DNA of 6,553 bases from Actinomycetota bacterium (GCA_903970355.1 CAJCIF010000369.1:1-6553); one strand, 5' to 3'. Shown: positions 1 through 6,553, counted from the first letter of the stretch. Numbers and translations: made by a program. Notes: generated by a model from the sequence alone, not told the origin.

Positions 1-1396
1 CGGCAAGGCGCTCGCGCGCGCCCAGGTAAGCACAAATAACTGCCAGTAAGGCCAGCAAAAACGAATATTGCGCCAATCCAATTAGATCGTCACCACTCTT
101 GCGAGCCGATAAATCTAAATGGTGCTGGTTAATGGCGAGCGTTCTCTTCAAAGCGTCATCGAACTTGCTGAATTGAAAATTGCTGCCGCGCGGATCGTAG
201 CCTAAGCCAATACTAAGAGCAGCCTCATGGTTGCCACCGTTTTCAAGTTCGCGCATTTTTTTATCGATCTGGCTGTACTTTGCTAAGTGCTCAAGCGCTT
301 CAAGGGCTGTTTGACCTTCTTCTTCAAAACGGACATTGGCAAACTCTTCCGCCAGGTCGCCGGAAAATCCAGGTGTGGTTAGGCGCTCATTACTAGCTAA
401 CTCGTTTTTGAGAGTGGCAATGGCACTGGTAAAATCATGACCCTTTTCAAACTTGGCAATGGCGGAAAGATCCGTAAAGAAACCCTTCTCGTATTTGGAA
501 GCATTATCTCTATCTAGGAGCCATCTGCTTTCAGCGGCATTGGCATCATAGGCGAGGGCACGAGCATCCAAAAGAGAAACGATGGAATTATAAGCATCTT
601 CCTTAGCGATCTTTAGCTGGCGGCTGCTATCTGTAAGCGCTGCAGTCAGGTTTTGTAAGTAAAGGGCAGTGACAACGGTAATGAATATGAAAGGCAAATT
701 GAGTCTGCGCCGGAAATGCATGCTCAAGTAAATTTGAAAATACAAAAGAAAACCAATTAAGAGCAATCCCATCACCGTGACAAGACCGCGCGACATAGCC
801 GAAATACCCTTTTCGTTGCCATAGGTTTGCTCGAGAACGTCAGCATTCGCTTTTTTGAGAGCGTCGGCATTTGGATAGAGCTTAGTTTCAAGGATTTCCA
901 AAAAATTACGGTAGCTGGCAATTGCATCTTCATTCTTATTGAAAGCATGCAAATCACGAGTTTTTTGAGCGCTTTGATCGAGCTCCCCAAGGGCAATTTG
1001 AATATTCTCAATCGGCGTAGATTCGGAAGCTCCATAAGTGATATTTCTTGCCGCCGCTACTAAATGCTTAGAAAGTACACCGCGAAATTTGACAAAATCT
1101 TCTTCCATTTCGTGACTTTCTCGGCGATTGACATCATAGAGAAGCTCACTGGCCAGGCTTGAATCCATAGCGGCTGCCGCTATTTTGATTTGGCAGGCCG
1201 CAAACACAGAAGGTGCTGCATCACTGCTTATAGTTTTCGCGGCATGCTCGTGTTGCTCGACAGTAATGACAGCAACTACACCAAAGAGAACACTTGCAAG
1301 GCATGAAGAGAGGAGAAGAAGCCAAAGTCTCACCGGTGTCGTATTCGCAAATACAGCGCCGAATGCTTGTTTCAAAGGGCTCTTGTTTGGTGTCAC
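1..1396 (-). CDS. Four-TM membrane protein with two helical extracytoplasmic domains, GlnX-like (partial, 3' end outside window)
   Basis: The frame is open from a GTG at 1396 to the left edge, giving 465 residues without a stop. An AGAGG lies 4 nt before the GTG, and the in-frame TAA upstream leaves no better start. Hydrophobic segments fall at about residues 24-46, 204-224, 232-250 and 438-458. The loops between TM1-TM2 (about 157 residues) and TM3-TM4 (about 187 residues) are helical and polar, so both should face outside the cytoplasm. The second loop carries ARALAYDANAAESRWLLD (277-294) and, near 381-425, a stretch with MRELENGG, GLGYDPRGSNF and ALKRTLAINQ. From memory these signatures and the topology match GlnX-type sensors that work with GlnH and PknG in actinobacteria, and similar proteins in cyanobacterial signalling clusters. 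Function is inferred: an extracytoplasmic ligand or partner sensor. The gene lies 13 bp after the 109-residue ORF, so the two are probably one operon. An unrelated two-bundle membrane receptor is possible. Confidence 0.85.
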   Translation of the reverse strand, partial: MTPNKSPLKQAFGAVFANTTPVRLWLLLLSSCLASVLFGVVAVITVEQHEHAAKTISSDAAPSVFAACQIKIAAAAMDSSLASELLYDVNRRESHEMEEDFVKFRGVLSKHLVAAARNITYGASESTPIENIQIALGELDQSAQKTRDLHAFNKNEDAIASYRNFLEILETKLYPNADALKKANADVLEQTYGNEKGISAMSRGLVTVMGLLLIGFLLYFQIYLSMHFRRRLNLPFIFITVVTALYLQNLTAALTDSSRQLKIAKEDAYNSIVSLLDARALAYDANAAESRWLLDRDNASKYEKGFFTDLSAIAKFEKGHDFTSAIATLKNELASNERLTTPGFSGDLAEEFANVRFEEEGQTALEALEHLAKYSQIDKKMRELENGGNHEAALSIGLGYDPRGSNFQFSKFDDALKRTLAINQHHLDLSARKSGDDLIGLAQYSFLLALLAVICAYLGARERLA

Positions 1397-1409
1397 TTTT
1401 CCTCTCTGT

Positions 1410-1739
1410 TCAAAACCAGGTTACATTGCGAATTTTATTTGCCCCGTCTACAAACACAACGCGCTCTTCAAAACTTTCTGCAAAGTGTGCACAATTGCGA
1501 AGCGCCGTTTCAGCAGCATCCCGCAGTTTCGCTTCTAGAATCGGCACACCAAACAACTTTGCAGATTCGGTGTTTTCAATCTGACGCGTTTCAAGTTGCT
1601 TAATAGCAAGCAGGAATAGATCAGACTTTTTTTTCCAATCCGTAAAGTCATCCGATAATTCTGATTCGATTTTCTCGGCAGCCTTAAGAAGCGACTCGAT
1701 CAAAAGCATGCTTGGCTCTGACTCTGCTTCACTGCTCAC
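1410..1739 (-). CDS. 109-residue protein resembling the C-terminal tail of PknG-type kinases
   Basis: A GTG start at 1739 has GAAGG 6 nt upstream and an in-frame TGA shortly before, so the ORF cannot be extended in its own frame. The protein is acidic and helical at the N-terminus (residues 11-60). Residues 62-109 resemble, from memory, the extreme C-terminus of PknG kinases: an LxGxP motif (LFGVP, 62-66), a helix with LRDAAETALR (72-81), and an ending VFVDGANKIRNVTWF close to the LVDxANxVRPxT ending of those proteins. No kinase motif (VAIK-type lysine, HRD, DFG) is present. It overlaps the 17-codon ORF by 4 bases and is followed by the GlnX-like gene. It could be a remnant of a deleted kinase gene or a stand-alone domain. 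The ORF itself is well supported; the family assignment is an inference. Confidence 0.7.
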   Translation of the reverse strand: MSSEAESEPSMLLIESLLKAAEKIESELSDDFTDWKKKSDLFLLAIKQLETRQIENTESAKLFGVPILEAKLRDAAETALRNCAHFAESFEERVVFVDGANKIRNVTWF

Positions 1740-1789
1740 GGGGCACCTTCTTTGATCTCACCTTTGCAATTTGGCTCTTTACATGACAT
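1736..1789 (-). CDS. 17-codon ORF, half zinc ribbon (C-x4-C), coupled to the next ORF
   Basis: ATG at 1789 is preceded by AGGA with an 8-nt gap, a good ribosome binding site. It encodes MSCKEPNCKGEIKEGAP and stops at a TGA (1736-1738) that overlaps the GTG start of the 109-residue ORF as GTGA. The pattern CxxPxCxGxIxxG matches, from memory, the first half of the N-terminal zinc ribbon/rubredoxin-like motif of PknG-type and related signalling proteins, where a second CxxCG normally follows; no second CxxC exists here in any frame. A C4 run (1740-1743) lies at the junction, and a -1 shift or one extra C there would join it to the 109-residue frame as ...EGAPVSSEAE... It may be a real coupled leader, the start of a single frameshifted gene, or a remnant. 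It is too short for coding statistics. Confidence 0.45.
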   Translation of the reverse strand: MSCKEPNCKGEIKEGAP

Positions 1790-1797
1790 AAAACTGT

Positions 1798-1840
1798 TCC
1801 TAGTGCGACTACATTCATACCAATTTCGCACTACTTAGGA
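1798..1840 (-). promoter_or_regulatory. Inverted repeat able to fold over the ribosome binding site of the 17-codon ORF
   Basis: On the minus strand TAGTGCGA (1833-1826) and TCGCACTA (1808-1801) form a perfect 8-bp stem around a 17-nt loop. An outer TCC (1840-1838) can pair with GGA (1800-1798) across a 4-nt bulge. That GGA belongs to the AGGA ribosome binding site, so a transcript containing the full repeat could hide it. There is no adjacent U tract (TTTT begins 7 nt after the GGA-less stem), so it is not a standard terminator. As DNA, the same repeat could be a protein-binding operator. Confidence 0.5.
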
Positions 1841-1844
1841 TCAA
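1814..1844 (-). promoter_or_regulatory. Weak candidate promoter for the small-ORF/GlnX-like operon
   Basis: Minus-strand TTGATC (1844-1839) and TATGAA (1819-1814), the latter preceded by TGG as in an extended -10, are separated by 19 bp. Spacing is long and the match modest. If used, transcription would begin near 1807, inside the inverted repeat, making the repeat an operator rather than an RNA hairpin. The 158-bp gap between the permease stop and the 109-residue ORF shows nothing else convincing. Confidence 0.25.
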
Positions 1845-1898
1845 CTGCCGGCCAAAATCTTGACACTTTCCTGATCGGGCATTTTTCGCAAAATTCAA

Positions 1899-3827
1899 CT
1901 AACCAACATGGATGATTGGTCTTTTGCGCTCATCCGGTTCAACCCCACGCAAAATCTCACGTGCAACCATTGCCGTTTCGCCTTCTCCCAGAAAAATGTA
2001 TCGCAACGTGTGCGCAATTGGGTGTCCCTCTGCCCAACTGAAATATATATGAGGTGATTTGCCGTAGCGGTCGCGAATGTACAGCGCTATGGCTGCAATG
2101 GCATTAGGAATTGCCGGTGAAGAACAGCGCAAAACGGGATAGCCGGATTCCTCACAGCCACGCACTTCTAGCAGTTCATGAAAAAACTCGGATGAATCTG
2201 AGAGCTCAGCTTCCAGAAAAATGAAGTCACCTTCTTCTTTTTGAATGCTATGCACAAATCTGGAACGATGTTCTTTTTGCCGAAAGTCTTTCATACCGTG
2301 GCGGTGCGGCAAGAGCCTAACTTCTCCCATGCCATTCTCGAGAGCCGCTTCGATGAAAGCGGTAGCCTTTTCGTCTAAATGGACATTCTCGATGCGCAGT
2401 TCAGTGGAGCGAATTGCTCTCGATAAAACAGAAGCAATCAGAATGGCACTGATGAAAAATAGAGCAATGTGCACGCCTTCCGGTCTTTCCGACATATTGG
2501 CAAAAGTGGTGTAGACAAAAATGAAGGTGATGAGAACGAAGAAAGGACGTAAAGCAGGGTGTTTGGGCCAGATACTAATGGTCGCTGCAACGGCAGCAGA
2601 AGTAATCAGGACAAGGACGCCTGTAGCGTAGGCAGCCGCCTGAGCATCTACATCTGCTTTAAAAAGAATGGTGACACCAAACGCGACACTGGTAAAAAAC
2701 ACAACTAAAGGTCGAATAGCCGCCGACCAGCTCGGAGCCATGCCAAAGCGCGGCAAATATTTTGGCACCAGGCTGAGCAACCCTGCAATGGCCGAAGCTC
2801 CCGCAAACCAGAGAATGAGAATCGTGCTGATATCGTATATGGTTCCAAAAATATGTCCCAAATTAGTATGGGCCAGGTAAGCAAGCGCTCTGCCATTCGC
2901 TGCTCCACCCTCCTGAAATAAAGGAGCCGGTATTAGGAGCGTCGTTACGATGCTGCTCAAAACCAGGTATACACTCATGATTAGCCCCGCTACGATTAAA
3001 AGCTTGCGGGCATTGCGAATTCGACCTTGCGGGTTTTCAGGAGTGTCAGTAGGATCGCCTTTCACAAGAGGCATAACGGCTACCCCTGTTTCAAATCCTG
3101 ATAAGCCCAGGGCAAGTTTCGGAAAGAGCAGCATGGCAATGCCGACCATCATAAAAGGTGAGGGATATTCACGAAACAAGGCGGTTTGCCAATTGGCAAT
3201 CAGATTCGGATGAGTAGCAATATGAAATATGCCGTGCACTAATATGCAGGCGCTCAGCCCAAGGTAGGCACAGACGATGAAAAAGGAAAGCCCAATTGCT
3301 TCCTGAAACCCCTTAAGAAATAGAGCGCCGAGAAGAGCCAGAAGAAACAAGGTGACAGGAATACGCTCTGAGTGCCATTCTGGTGGAAAAATTGGATTCT
3401 CTATGATGTGAGCAGTGGCATCAGCGGCCGAAAGGGTGATCGTAATAATGAAGGCGGTAGCGGCAAAGCCAAGCAAAAAAAGAACGAGAGTTTTGCCCTG
3501 CCAACCGGGCAGCATTTTCTCAAGCATGGCGACGCTGCCTTGCCCGTTGGGACTCTCCCTAGCAACCACACAGTAAGTCGGCAAAGCCCCGAAGAGCGTA
3601 ACAAGAACAAGAATGAGTGTGGCAAGCGGCGACAAGAGACCGGCGGCTAGAAAGGCAATGCCCGGCTGATAGCCAAGGGTAGAAAAGTAATCTACGCCTG
3701 TCAGACACATGACGCGCCACCAGGCATCCTGATGGTGCACCTGGCTGTCACCGGGTTTGATACCAGCCAGAAACCAGTCTTTAAACCTGGATGTCTTTTG
3801 ATCTTGTTCCAAAAGAGAGCTTGTCAT
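1899..3827 (-). CDS. APC-superfamily permease with C-terminal cytoplasmic domain
   Basis: 642 residues from ATG at 3827; an in-frame stop lies upstream and the next Met is residue 40, so this start is preferred although its ribosome binding site is weak. About twelve hydrophobic segments are visible between residues 50 and 470. TM1 carries the family signature [20 protein letters not shown] (44-63), followed by TLFGALP (77-83), [13 protein letters not shown] (91-103) and [13 protein letters not shown] (128-140). These belong to the amino-acid/potassium transporter-like APC group distantly related to KUP/KimA; the substrate is not known. Residues 478-642 form a soluble domain, probably cytoplasmic, that could be regulatory. 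The protein acts in the cytoplasmic membrane. TM3 reads [12 protein letters not shown], with Ala125 where relatives, from memory, have Asp. The gene has its own candidate promoter and lies 68 bp after the S1-like gene. Confidence 0.9.
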   Translation of the reverse strand: MTSSLLEQDQKTSRFKDWFLAGIKPGDSQVHHQDAWWRVMCLTGVDYFSTLGYQPGIAFLAAGLLSPLATLILVLVTLFGALPTYCVVARESPNGQGSVAMLEKMLPGWQGKTLVLFLLGFAATAFIITITLSAADATAHIIENPIFPPEWHSERIPVTLFLLALLGALFLKGFQEAIGLSFFIVCAYLGLSACILVHGIFHIATHPNLIANWQTALFREYPSPFMMVGIAMLLFPKLALGLSGFETGVAVMPLVKGDPTDTPENPQGRIRNARKLLIVAGLIMSVYLVLSSIVTTLLIPAPLFQEGGAANGRALAYLAHTNLGHIFGTIYDISTILILWFAGASAIAGLLSLVPKYLPRFGMAPSWSAAIRPLVVFFTSVAFGVTILFKADVDAQAAAYATGVLVLITSAAVAATISIWPKHPALRPFFVLITFIFVYTTFANMSERPEGVHIALFFISAILIASVLSRAIRSTELRIENVHLDEKATAFIEAALENGMGEVRLLPHRHGMKDFRQKEHRSRFVHSIQKEEGDFIFLEAELSDSSEFFHELLEVRGCEESGYPVLRCSSPAIPNAIAAIALYIRDRYGKSPHIYFSWAEGHPIAHTLRYIFLGEGETAMVAREILRGVEPDERKRPIIHVG

Positions 3828-3851
3828 ATGTGGCGCCCAAATTTTCCGGTC

Positions 3852-3880
3852 AATATCGTATCACCGAAACTTAATGACAA
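3852..3880 (-). promoter_or_regulatory. Candidate sigma70-type promoter of the permease gene
   Basis: Minus-strand TTGTCA (3880-3875; 5 of 6 to the -35 consensus) and GATATT (3857-3852; 4 of 6 to the -10 consensus) are 17 bp apart, the ideal spacing. Transcription would start near 3845 and give an untranslated leader of about 18 nt before the ATG at 3827. It sits in the 68-bp gap after the S1-like gene. Confidence 0.4.
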
Positions 3881-3895
3881 TAAGGTGAGCAATTG

Positions 3896-5008
3896 CTACT
3901 GATTGGCTTTACGCGCCATGCTCAGACTATATCCGAACCGCACCGCCGATGATGTCATTTCCGGCGGCAAAATGCTAACCGCCAATTGCGCATTAGCTTC
4001 CTGGTCGAGAAGCTGGTAGACGTAGTCCTTTTCCTTGCTGAATACTTGTTCTTCAACATAGAAAGCGCCTACGAACTTACCGCGATAGACATAAGCAAAA
4101 CAGTGCCCGTTATGAGAGGGGAAACTGAGAGCTAAACAAGCCGTCTGGCCTTTCGTTTCGAACCAATTGCAAATATAGTCCATGTAGGAACGAGCGTCAT
4201 AGTCATCGCTGCGCTCCACCGGATAGCCTAAAAACAATGCCGAGCTCGACAATGTCAAACCTTCCGGCAAGTCGTACATGGTTACTTGCGTGTTCGGCAG
4301 ATTAAGGTCATTAAGTGCATATTGCAAAGACATTTCAACAGGCGGAGGATCCGGCATTGATTTGGAGCAGTATATGCAGCCCACCGCCCGTCCCCGGTAA
4401 AGAAGAATGGCCGAACGCGACAGGACATCGTCGTTTGAACTCTTGACGCAGCAGGTTCGCATCCCGCCTTCCAGATCAGTTATAAGCCACTCAAGGTCAT
4501 AGTCTGATATTTTGAATTCTCTTGGCACTTCGCCATCAAGAGCAGGCAGGATAAGGTCTATTGCCCGTCTCAGACGGATTTGTTCAGTCTTGACTGCTTG
4601 GTTGGACGCCCACACCTGAAAAGCCAGGTCTTGCTGGTCTTCTGAAGGCGGAGCGGTGGCAGGAGCTTTTGCAAAATCAGTGCCGCTTTGCCCTGCGTAA
4701 CTAACAGGGCCAACTATGTCCGCCAATTGATCTTCCCAGTTGACACTAGGACCGCGCTGGTTGGGACCTTGCATAGCAGTAGTGGAGAAGCGGGCCGAGA
4801 GCAAAATTCGGTTGTTATGGACACAAACGAATTGCGCAAGAATTTCCTCACCCGCCTTAAGATTTGCCTGTGTTGGTAAGAATCCCGGCAAATTATCCTT
4901 GGGGATTAAAACGGCATAACCACCCGGTTCCGGGTTTCCGACCTTACAAACTACGTTCTGACCGGCTTTATATCCCGAAAGCTTCCAGGGATTGAGAGGT
5001 CTACTCAT
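3896..5008 (-). CDS. Uncharacterised protein: S1-like N-terminal domain plus two copies of a C-terminal module
   Basis: The start is placed at ATG 5008 (370 residues) because AAGGG lies 7 nt before it; the in-frame ATG at 5032 (378 residues) has no ribosome binding site. Residues about 13-75 look like an S1/OB-type RNA-binding fold (GQNVVCKV, GGYAVLIPKDNLPGFLP, GEEILAQFVCVHNNRILLSARF). A linker rich in Pro, Ala and Gln follows (about 76-165). The rest contains two related modules, about 170-265 and 275-363, sharing LLYRGRAVGCIYCSK / YVYRGKFVGAFYVEE and LSSSALFLGY / MTSSAVRFGY. There is no signal peptide or membrane segment, so it is probably cytoplasmic. I do not recognise the family; RNA or nucleic-acid binding is only suggested by the first domain. 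It is separated from fur by 214 bp and precedes the permease by 68 bp. Confidence 0.85.
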   Translation of the reverse strand: MSRPLNPWKLSGYKAGQNVVCKVGNPEPGGYAVLIPKDNLPGFLPTQANLKAGEEILAQFVCVHNNRILLSARFSTTAMQGPNQRGPSVNWEDQLADIVGPVSYAGQSGTDFAKAPATAPPSEDQQDLAFQVWASNQAVKTEQIRLRRAIDLILPALDGEVPREFKISDYDLEWLITDLEGGMRTCCVKSSNDDVLSRSAILLYRGRAVGCIYCSKSMPDPPPVEMSLQYALNDLNLPNTQVTMYDLPEGLTLSSSALFLGYPVERSDDYDARSYMDYICNWFETKGQTACLALSFPSHNGHCFAYVYRGKFVGAFYVEEQVFSKEKDYVYQLLDQEANAQLAVSILPPEMTSSAVRFGYSLSMARKANQ

Positions 5009-5041
5009 TTGGGAGCCCTTGCTACTACTCATACCAGACTA

Positions 5042-5071
5042 TCAATAATTACGACCAAACCGCAATATCAA
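5042..5071 (-). promoter_or_regulatory. Candidate promoter of the S1-like gene
   Basis: Minus-strand TTGATA (5071-5066) and TATTGA (5047-5042) are 18 bp apart. Transcription would start near 5035, only a few nt before the upstream ATG (5032) but about 27 nt before the ATG at 5008. This supports the shorter start together with its ribosome binding site. The match is moderate. Confidence 0.35.
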
Positions 5072-5083
5072 GCTGGATGCTGC

Positions 5084-5099
5084 CAGCGCTTTAGCGCTG
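5084..5099. repeat. Compact 6-bp inverted repeat with 4-nt loop
   Basis: CAGCGC (5084-5089), TTTA, GCGCTG (5094-5099) form a perfect GC-rich stem. Neither side is followed by a T tract, so it is not a typical intrinsic terminator. It lies in the gap after fur and upstream of the candidate promoter of the S1-like gene. It may be a Rho-independent relic, a transcript-end stabilising hairpin for the uvrA-fur mRNA, or chance. Confidence 0.4.
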
Positions 5100-5115
5100 T
5101 ACACCAGATCTCTTT

Positions 5116-5130
5116 ACCACAAATTATGGT
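5116..5130. promoter_or_regulatory. 15-bp imperfect palindrome, possible operator
   Basis: ACCACAAATTATGGT pairs in 6 of 7 positions around a central base, the 7-1-7 layout also used by Fur/PerR-type boxes, although its bases differ from the known consensus. It lies about 93 bp downstream of the fur stop and over 80 bp upstream of the inferred start of the S1-like transcript, which is far for a simple repressor site. AT-rich composition makes chance plausible. Confidence 0.25.
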
Positions 5131-5222
5131 CTAAATCCCACGCCTAACAAGCACAAACGACTTTTGTTGAATAAGGAGATGGTTCTTTACGGTCTAGCCA
5201 CCATCGATAGCACCGCGAATAT

Positions 5223-5732
5223 CTACTTGATTCGCATTTTAGCAGGGCGACCTTGTTCTGAGACGAAATCACTTTCTCTCGCCTTCCGCTTGCAATCGGG
5301 GCAAAGACCAAAAATTTTGAACTGTGCATCAATGACCTCGAAGTTATGGCGCAAGCCAATTTTTTGCCCAGCCTCTTCAAGAAAGTGGTCTTCAAATTCA
5401 ACGGTCGCATTACAGGCAACACAGATTATGTGCTGGTGCGGCACCGTGTCTTCCTTCAGTTCGTAATGCTTGTGCCCTTCCGCAAAATCTAATTCTCGTA
5501 AAAGTCCAAGAGAAGAAAGAAGTTTTAAAGTGCGGTAGGTTGTAGCCAAACTGACATGCGAACCACTCTGCACCAACTTGCCGTGCAGCTCTTCTGCTGA
5601 AAGGTGGTTGCCATGTGGCAAATCGCGAAAAATCTGCAAAATAGTCTCTCGCTGAGCGGTAATGCGATGACCACGTTTTCGCAGACTCTGAAAAACTGGA
5701 TCGGCAATATTGCTTTCGGTGGGATCAGTCAT
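5223..5732 (-). CDS. fur: Fur-family metal-responsive transcriptional regulator
   Basis: 169 residues, a little longer than typical Fur. A winged-helix DNA-binding domain spans about 12-85 (RITAQRETIL; recognition region HVSLATTYRTLKLLSSLGLL, 59-78), followed by the dimerisation domain. Structural zinc ligands are Cys104/Cys107 and Cys144/Cys147. By alignment with Bacillus PerR, the regulatory metal ligands would be His43, Glu91, His99, His101 and Glu112. PerR has Asp at the last position, and in the literature Glu/Asp at this site separates Fur-like from peroxide-sensitive PerR-like behaviour, so this copy looks Fur-like (iron or another divalent metal) rather than PerR-like. A Zur role is not excluded. 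The ATG at 5732 has a strong GGGAGG, but 15 nt upstream, and AAGG only 1 nt upstream. It lies 26 bp after uvrA, so cotranscription is likely. A basic 22-residue tail follows the last CxxC. Confidence 0.92.
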   Translation of the reverse strand: MTDPTESNIADPVFQSLRKRGHRITAQRETILQIFRDLPHGNHLSAEELHGKLVQSGSHVSLATTYRTLKLLSSLGLLRELDFAEGHKHYELKEDTVPHQHIICVACNATVEFEDHFLEEAGQKIGLRHNFEVIDAQFKIFGLCPDCKRKARESDFVSEQGRPAKMRIK

Positions 5733-5758
5733 ACCTTTTTCTCTAAACCTCCCATCAT

Positions 5759-6553
5759 TCAGACAAGCAGCTTCATATTGAGGGCTTCCCGTAAAAATTT
5801 ACCCGTATACGATTGTTCGTTGCGTGCCACGTCTTCAGGCGTGCCGACACAAACAACAGTACCACCGCGATCGCCGCCTTCCGGCCCAAGATCAACAATC
5901 CAATCAGCTTGCTTGATGACATCAAGATTGTGTTCAATGATCAAAACAGTATTTCCTGAATCAACAAGTTTGTTGAGCACCGTCAATAATTTATCAACAT
6001 CCTGAAAAGAAAGTCCTGTTGTCGGCTCATCCAGAATGTAGATTGTGCGGCCGGTTGCTCTTTTGGAAAGTTGTTCGGCAAGCTTGACACGCTGCGCTTC
6101 ACCACCGGATAAAGTTGTGGCCGGCTGCCCTAACTTTATGTAATCGAGTCCCACTTCAAGCAAAGTTTCTAACTTGCTTACCGCTTTCGGAACGTTGGCA
6201 AAAAACGACAATGCTTCTTCAACTGTCATTTCCAAAACATCGGCAATCGACTTGCCTTTGAATCTCACTTCGAGCGTTTCTCGGTTGTAGCGCGCTCCCT
6301 TGCAGACTTCGCAATTGACAAAAACAGAAGGCAGAAAGTTCATTTCAATTTCATTCATGCCCTCACCACGACAGGCTTCGCAGCGTCCGCCTTTGACATT
6401 GAAGCTGAATCGACCAGGCAAATATCCTCGTGCTTTTGCTTCATTCGTCATCGAATAAACTTCACGAATAATGTCAAAGAGACCGGTGTAGGTAGCTGGG
6501 TTCGAACGAGGTGTTCTGCCGATCGGCGACTGATCGATATCGATCACTTTGTC
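5759..6553 (-). CDS. uvrA: UvrA, excinuclease ABC subunit A (C-terminal part, 5' end outside window)
   Basis: The last 264 residues of UvrA, the dimeric ABC-type ATPase that finds DNA lesions with UvrB in nucleotide excision repair in the cytoplasm. In fragment numbering, the C-terminal zinc finger is Cys58-x2-Cys61, 19 residues, Cys81-x2-Cys84. The second ATPase site shows the signature [17 protein letters not shown] (146-162), the Walker [11 protein letters not shown] (172-181) and the H-loop IIEHN with His208. The [18 protein letters not shown] stretch is typical of UvrA. The second Walker A and the first ATPase domain are beyond the right edge. The usual GLHFHD after Walker B reads GLSFQD here, a mild variation. 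The stop is TGA at 5759-5761, followed by fur. Confidence 0.98.
   Translation of the reverse strand, partial: DKVIDIDQSPIGRTPRSNPATYTGLFDIIREVYSMTNEAKARGYLPGRFSFNVKGGRCEACRGEGMNEIEMNFLPSVFVNCEVCKGARYNRETLEVRFKGKSIADVLEMTVEEALSFFANVPKAVSKLETLLEVGLDYIKLGQPATTLSGGEAQRVKLAEQLSKRATGRTIYILDEPTTGLSFQDVDKLLTVLNKLVDSGNTVLIIEHNLDVIKQADWIVDLGPEGGDRGGTVVCVGTPEDVARNEQSYTGKFLREALNMKLLV

Noticed and set aside
1185..1603. Three overlapping plus-strand ORFs
   Set aside because: They lie antisense to the membrane protein and the 109-residue ORF, lack convincing ribosome binding sites, and have compositions expected from opposite-strand shadows.
1845..1898. Possible terminator after the permease
   Set aside because: GATCA/TGATC arms are short and far apart and no stem is followed by a T tract.
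3401..3625. Minus-strand 74-codon ORF inside the permease
   Set aside because: Another frame of the permease, whose main frame has clear family motifs throughout this stretch.
3888..3897. Perfect 10-bp palindrome AGCAATTGCT
   Set aside because: Short, AT-centred, overlaps the stop codon of the S1-like gene and has no partner site or T tract; chance is sufficient.
5009..5032. Upstream ATG extending the S1-like protein by 8 residues
   Set aside because: No ribosome binding site, and the candidate promoter would place the transcript start almost on it; the ATG at 5008 has AAGGG at good spacing.
5144..5422. Minus-strand 92-codon ORF overlapping the fur 3' end
   Set aside because: Out of frame with fur; starts inside the dimerisation domain coding region and shows no recognisable domain.

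Overview
All supportable genes lie on the minus strand, so transcription runs from the right edge to the left edge. In transcription order they are: the 3' part of uvrA (5759-6553, cut by the right edge), a Fur-family regulator (5223-5732), an uncharacterised protein with an S1-like N-terminal domain and a duplicated C-terminal module (3896-5008), an APC-superfamily permease (1899-3827), a tiny zinc-ribbon-like ORF (1736-1789) overlapping a 109-residue ORF (1410-1739), and a large membrane protein (1-1396, cut by the left edge). There are no RNA genes, insertion sequences or CRISPR arrays.

The right part is a housekeeping pair. uvrA (nucleotide excision repair) and fur are 26 bp apart and probably cotranscribed. 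Past fur, 214 bp separate its stop from the favoured start of the S1-like gene; this gap holds a candidate promoter, a compact hairpin and a 15-bp imperfect palindrome. The S1-like gene and the permease are separated by 68 bp that include a plausible sigma70-type promoter, so the permease may be transcribed separately.

The left part is the most interesting. The membrane protein has four predicted membrane segments in the order TM, long helical loop, two TMs, long helical loop, TM. Together with several sequence signatures this matches GlnX-like sensors, which in actinobacteria lie beside the substrate-binding protein GlnH and the Ser/Thr kinase PknG. The two small ORFs just upstream look like the two ends of a PknG-type protein: the 17-codon ORF resembles the first half of its N-terminal zinc ribbon (C-x4-C), and the 109-residue ORF resembles its extreme C-terminal tail. 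No kinase domain lies between them. They overlap through a GTGA start/stop junction beside a C4 run, and a one-base change there would fuse them into one 126-residue protein. A hairpin can be drawn that covers the ribosome binding site of the first ORF. This may be a shrunken or decayed PknG/GlnX signalling locus, or a kinase-less variant of one.

The organism cannot be fixed from the sequence. Base composition is moderate (slightly under 50% GC by eye), initiation codons include GTG, and spacing is bacterial. The gene mix (an actinobacteria/cyanobacteria-style permease, a GlnX-like sensor, a lineage-specific S1-like protein) would fit a cyanobacterium-related lineage such as Melainabacteria/Vampirovibrionia, but that is a guess.
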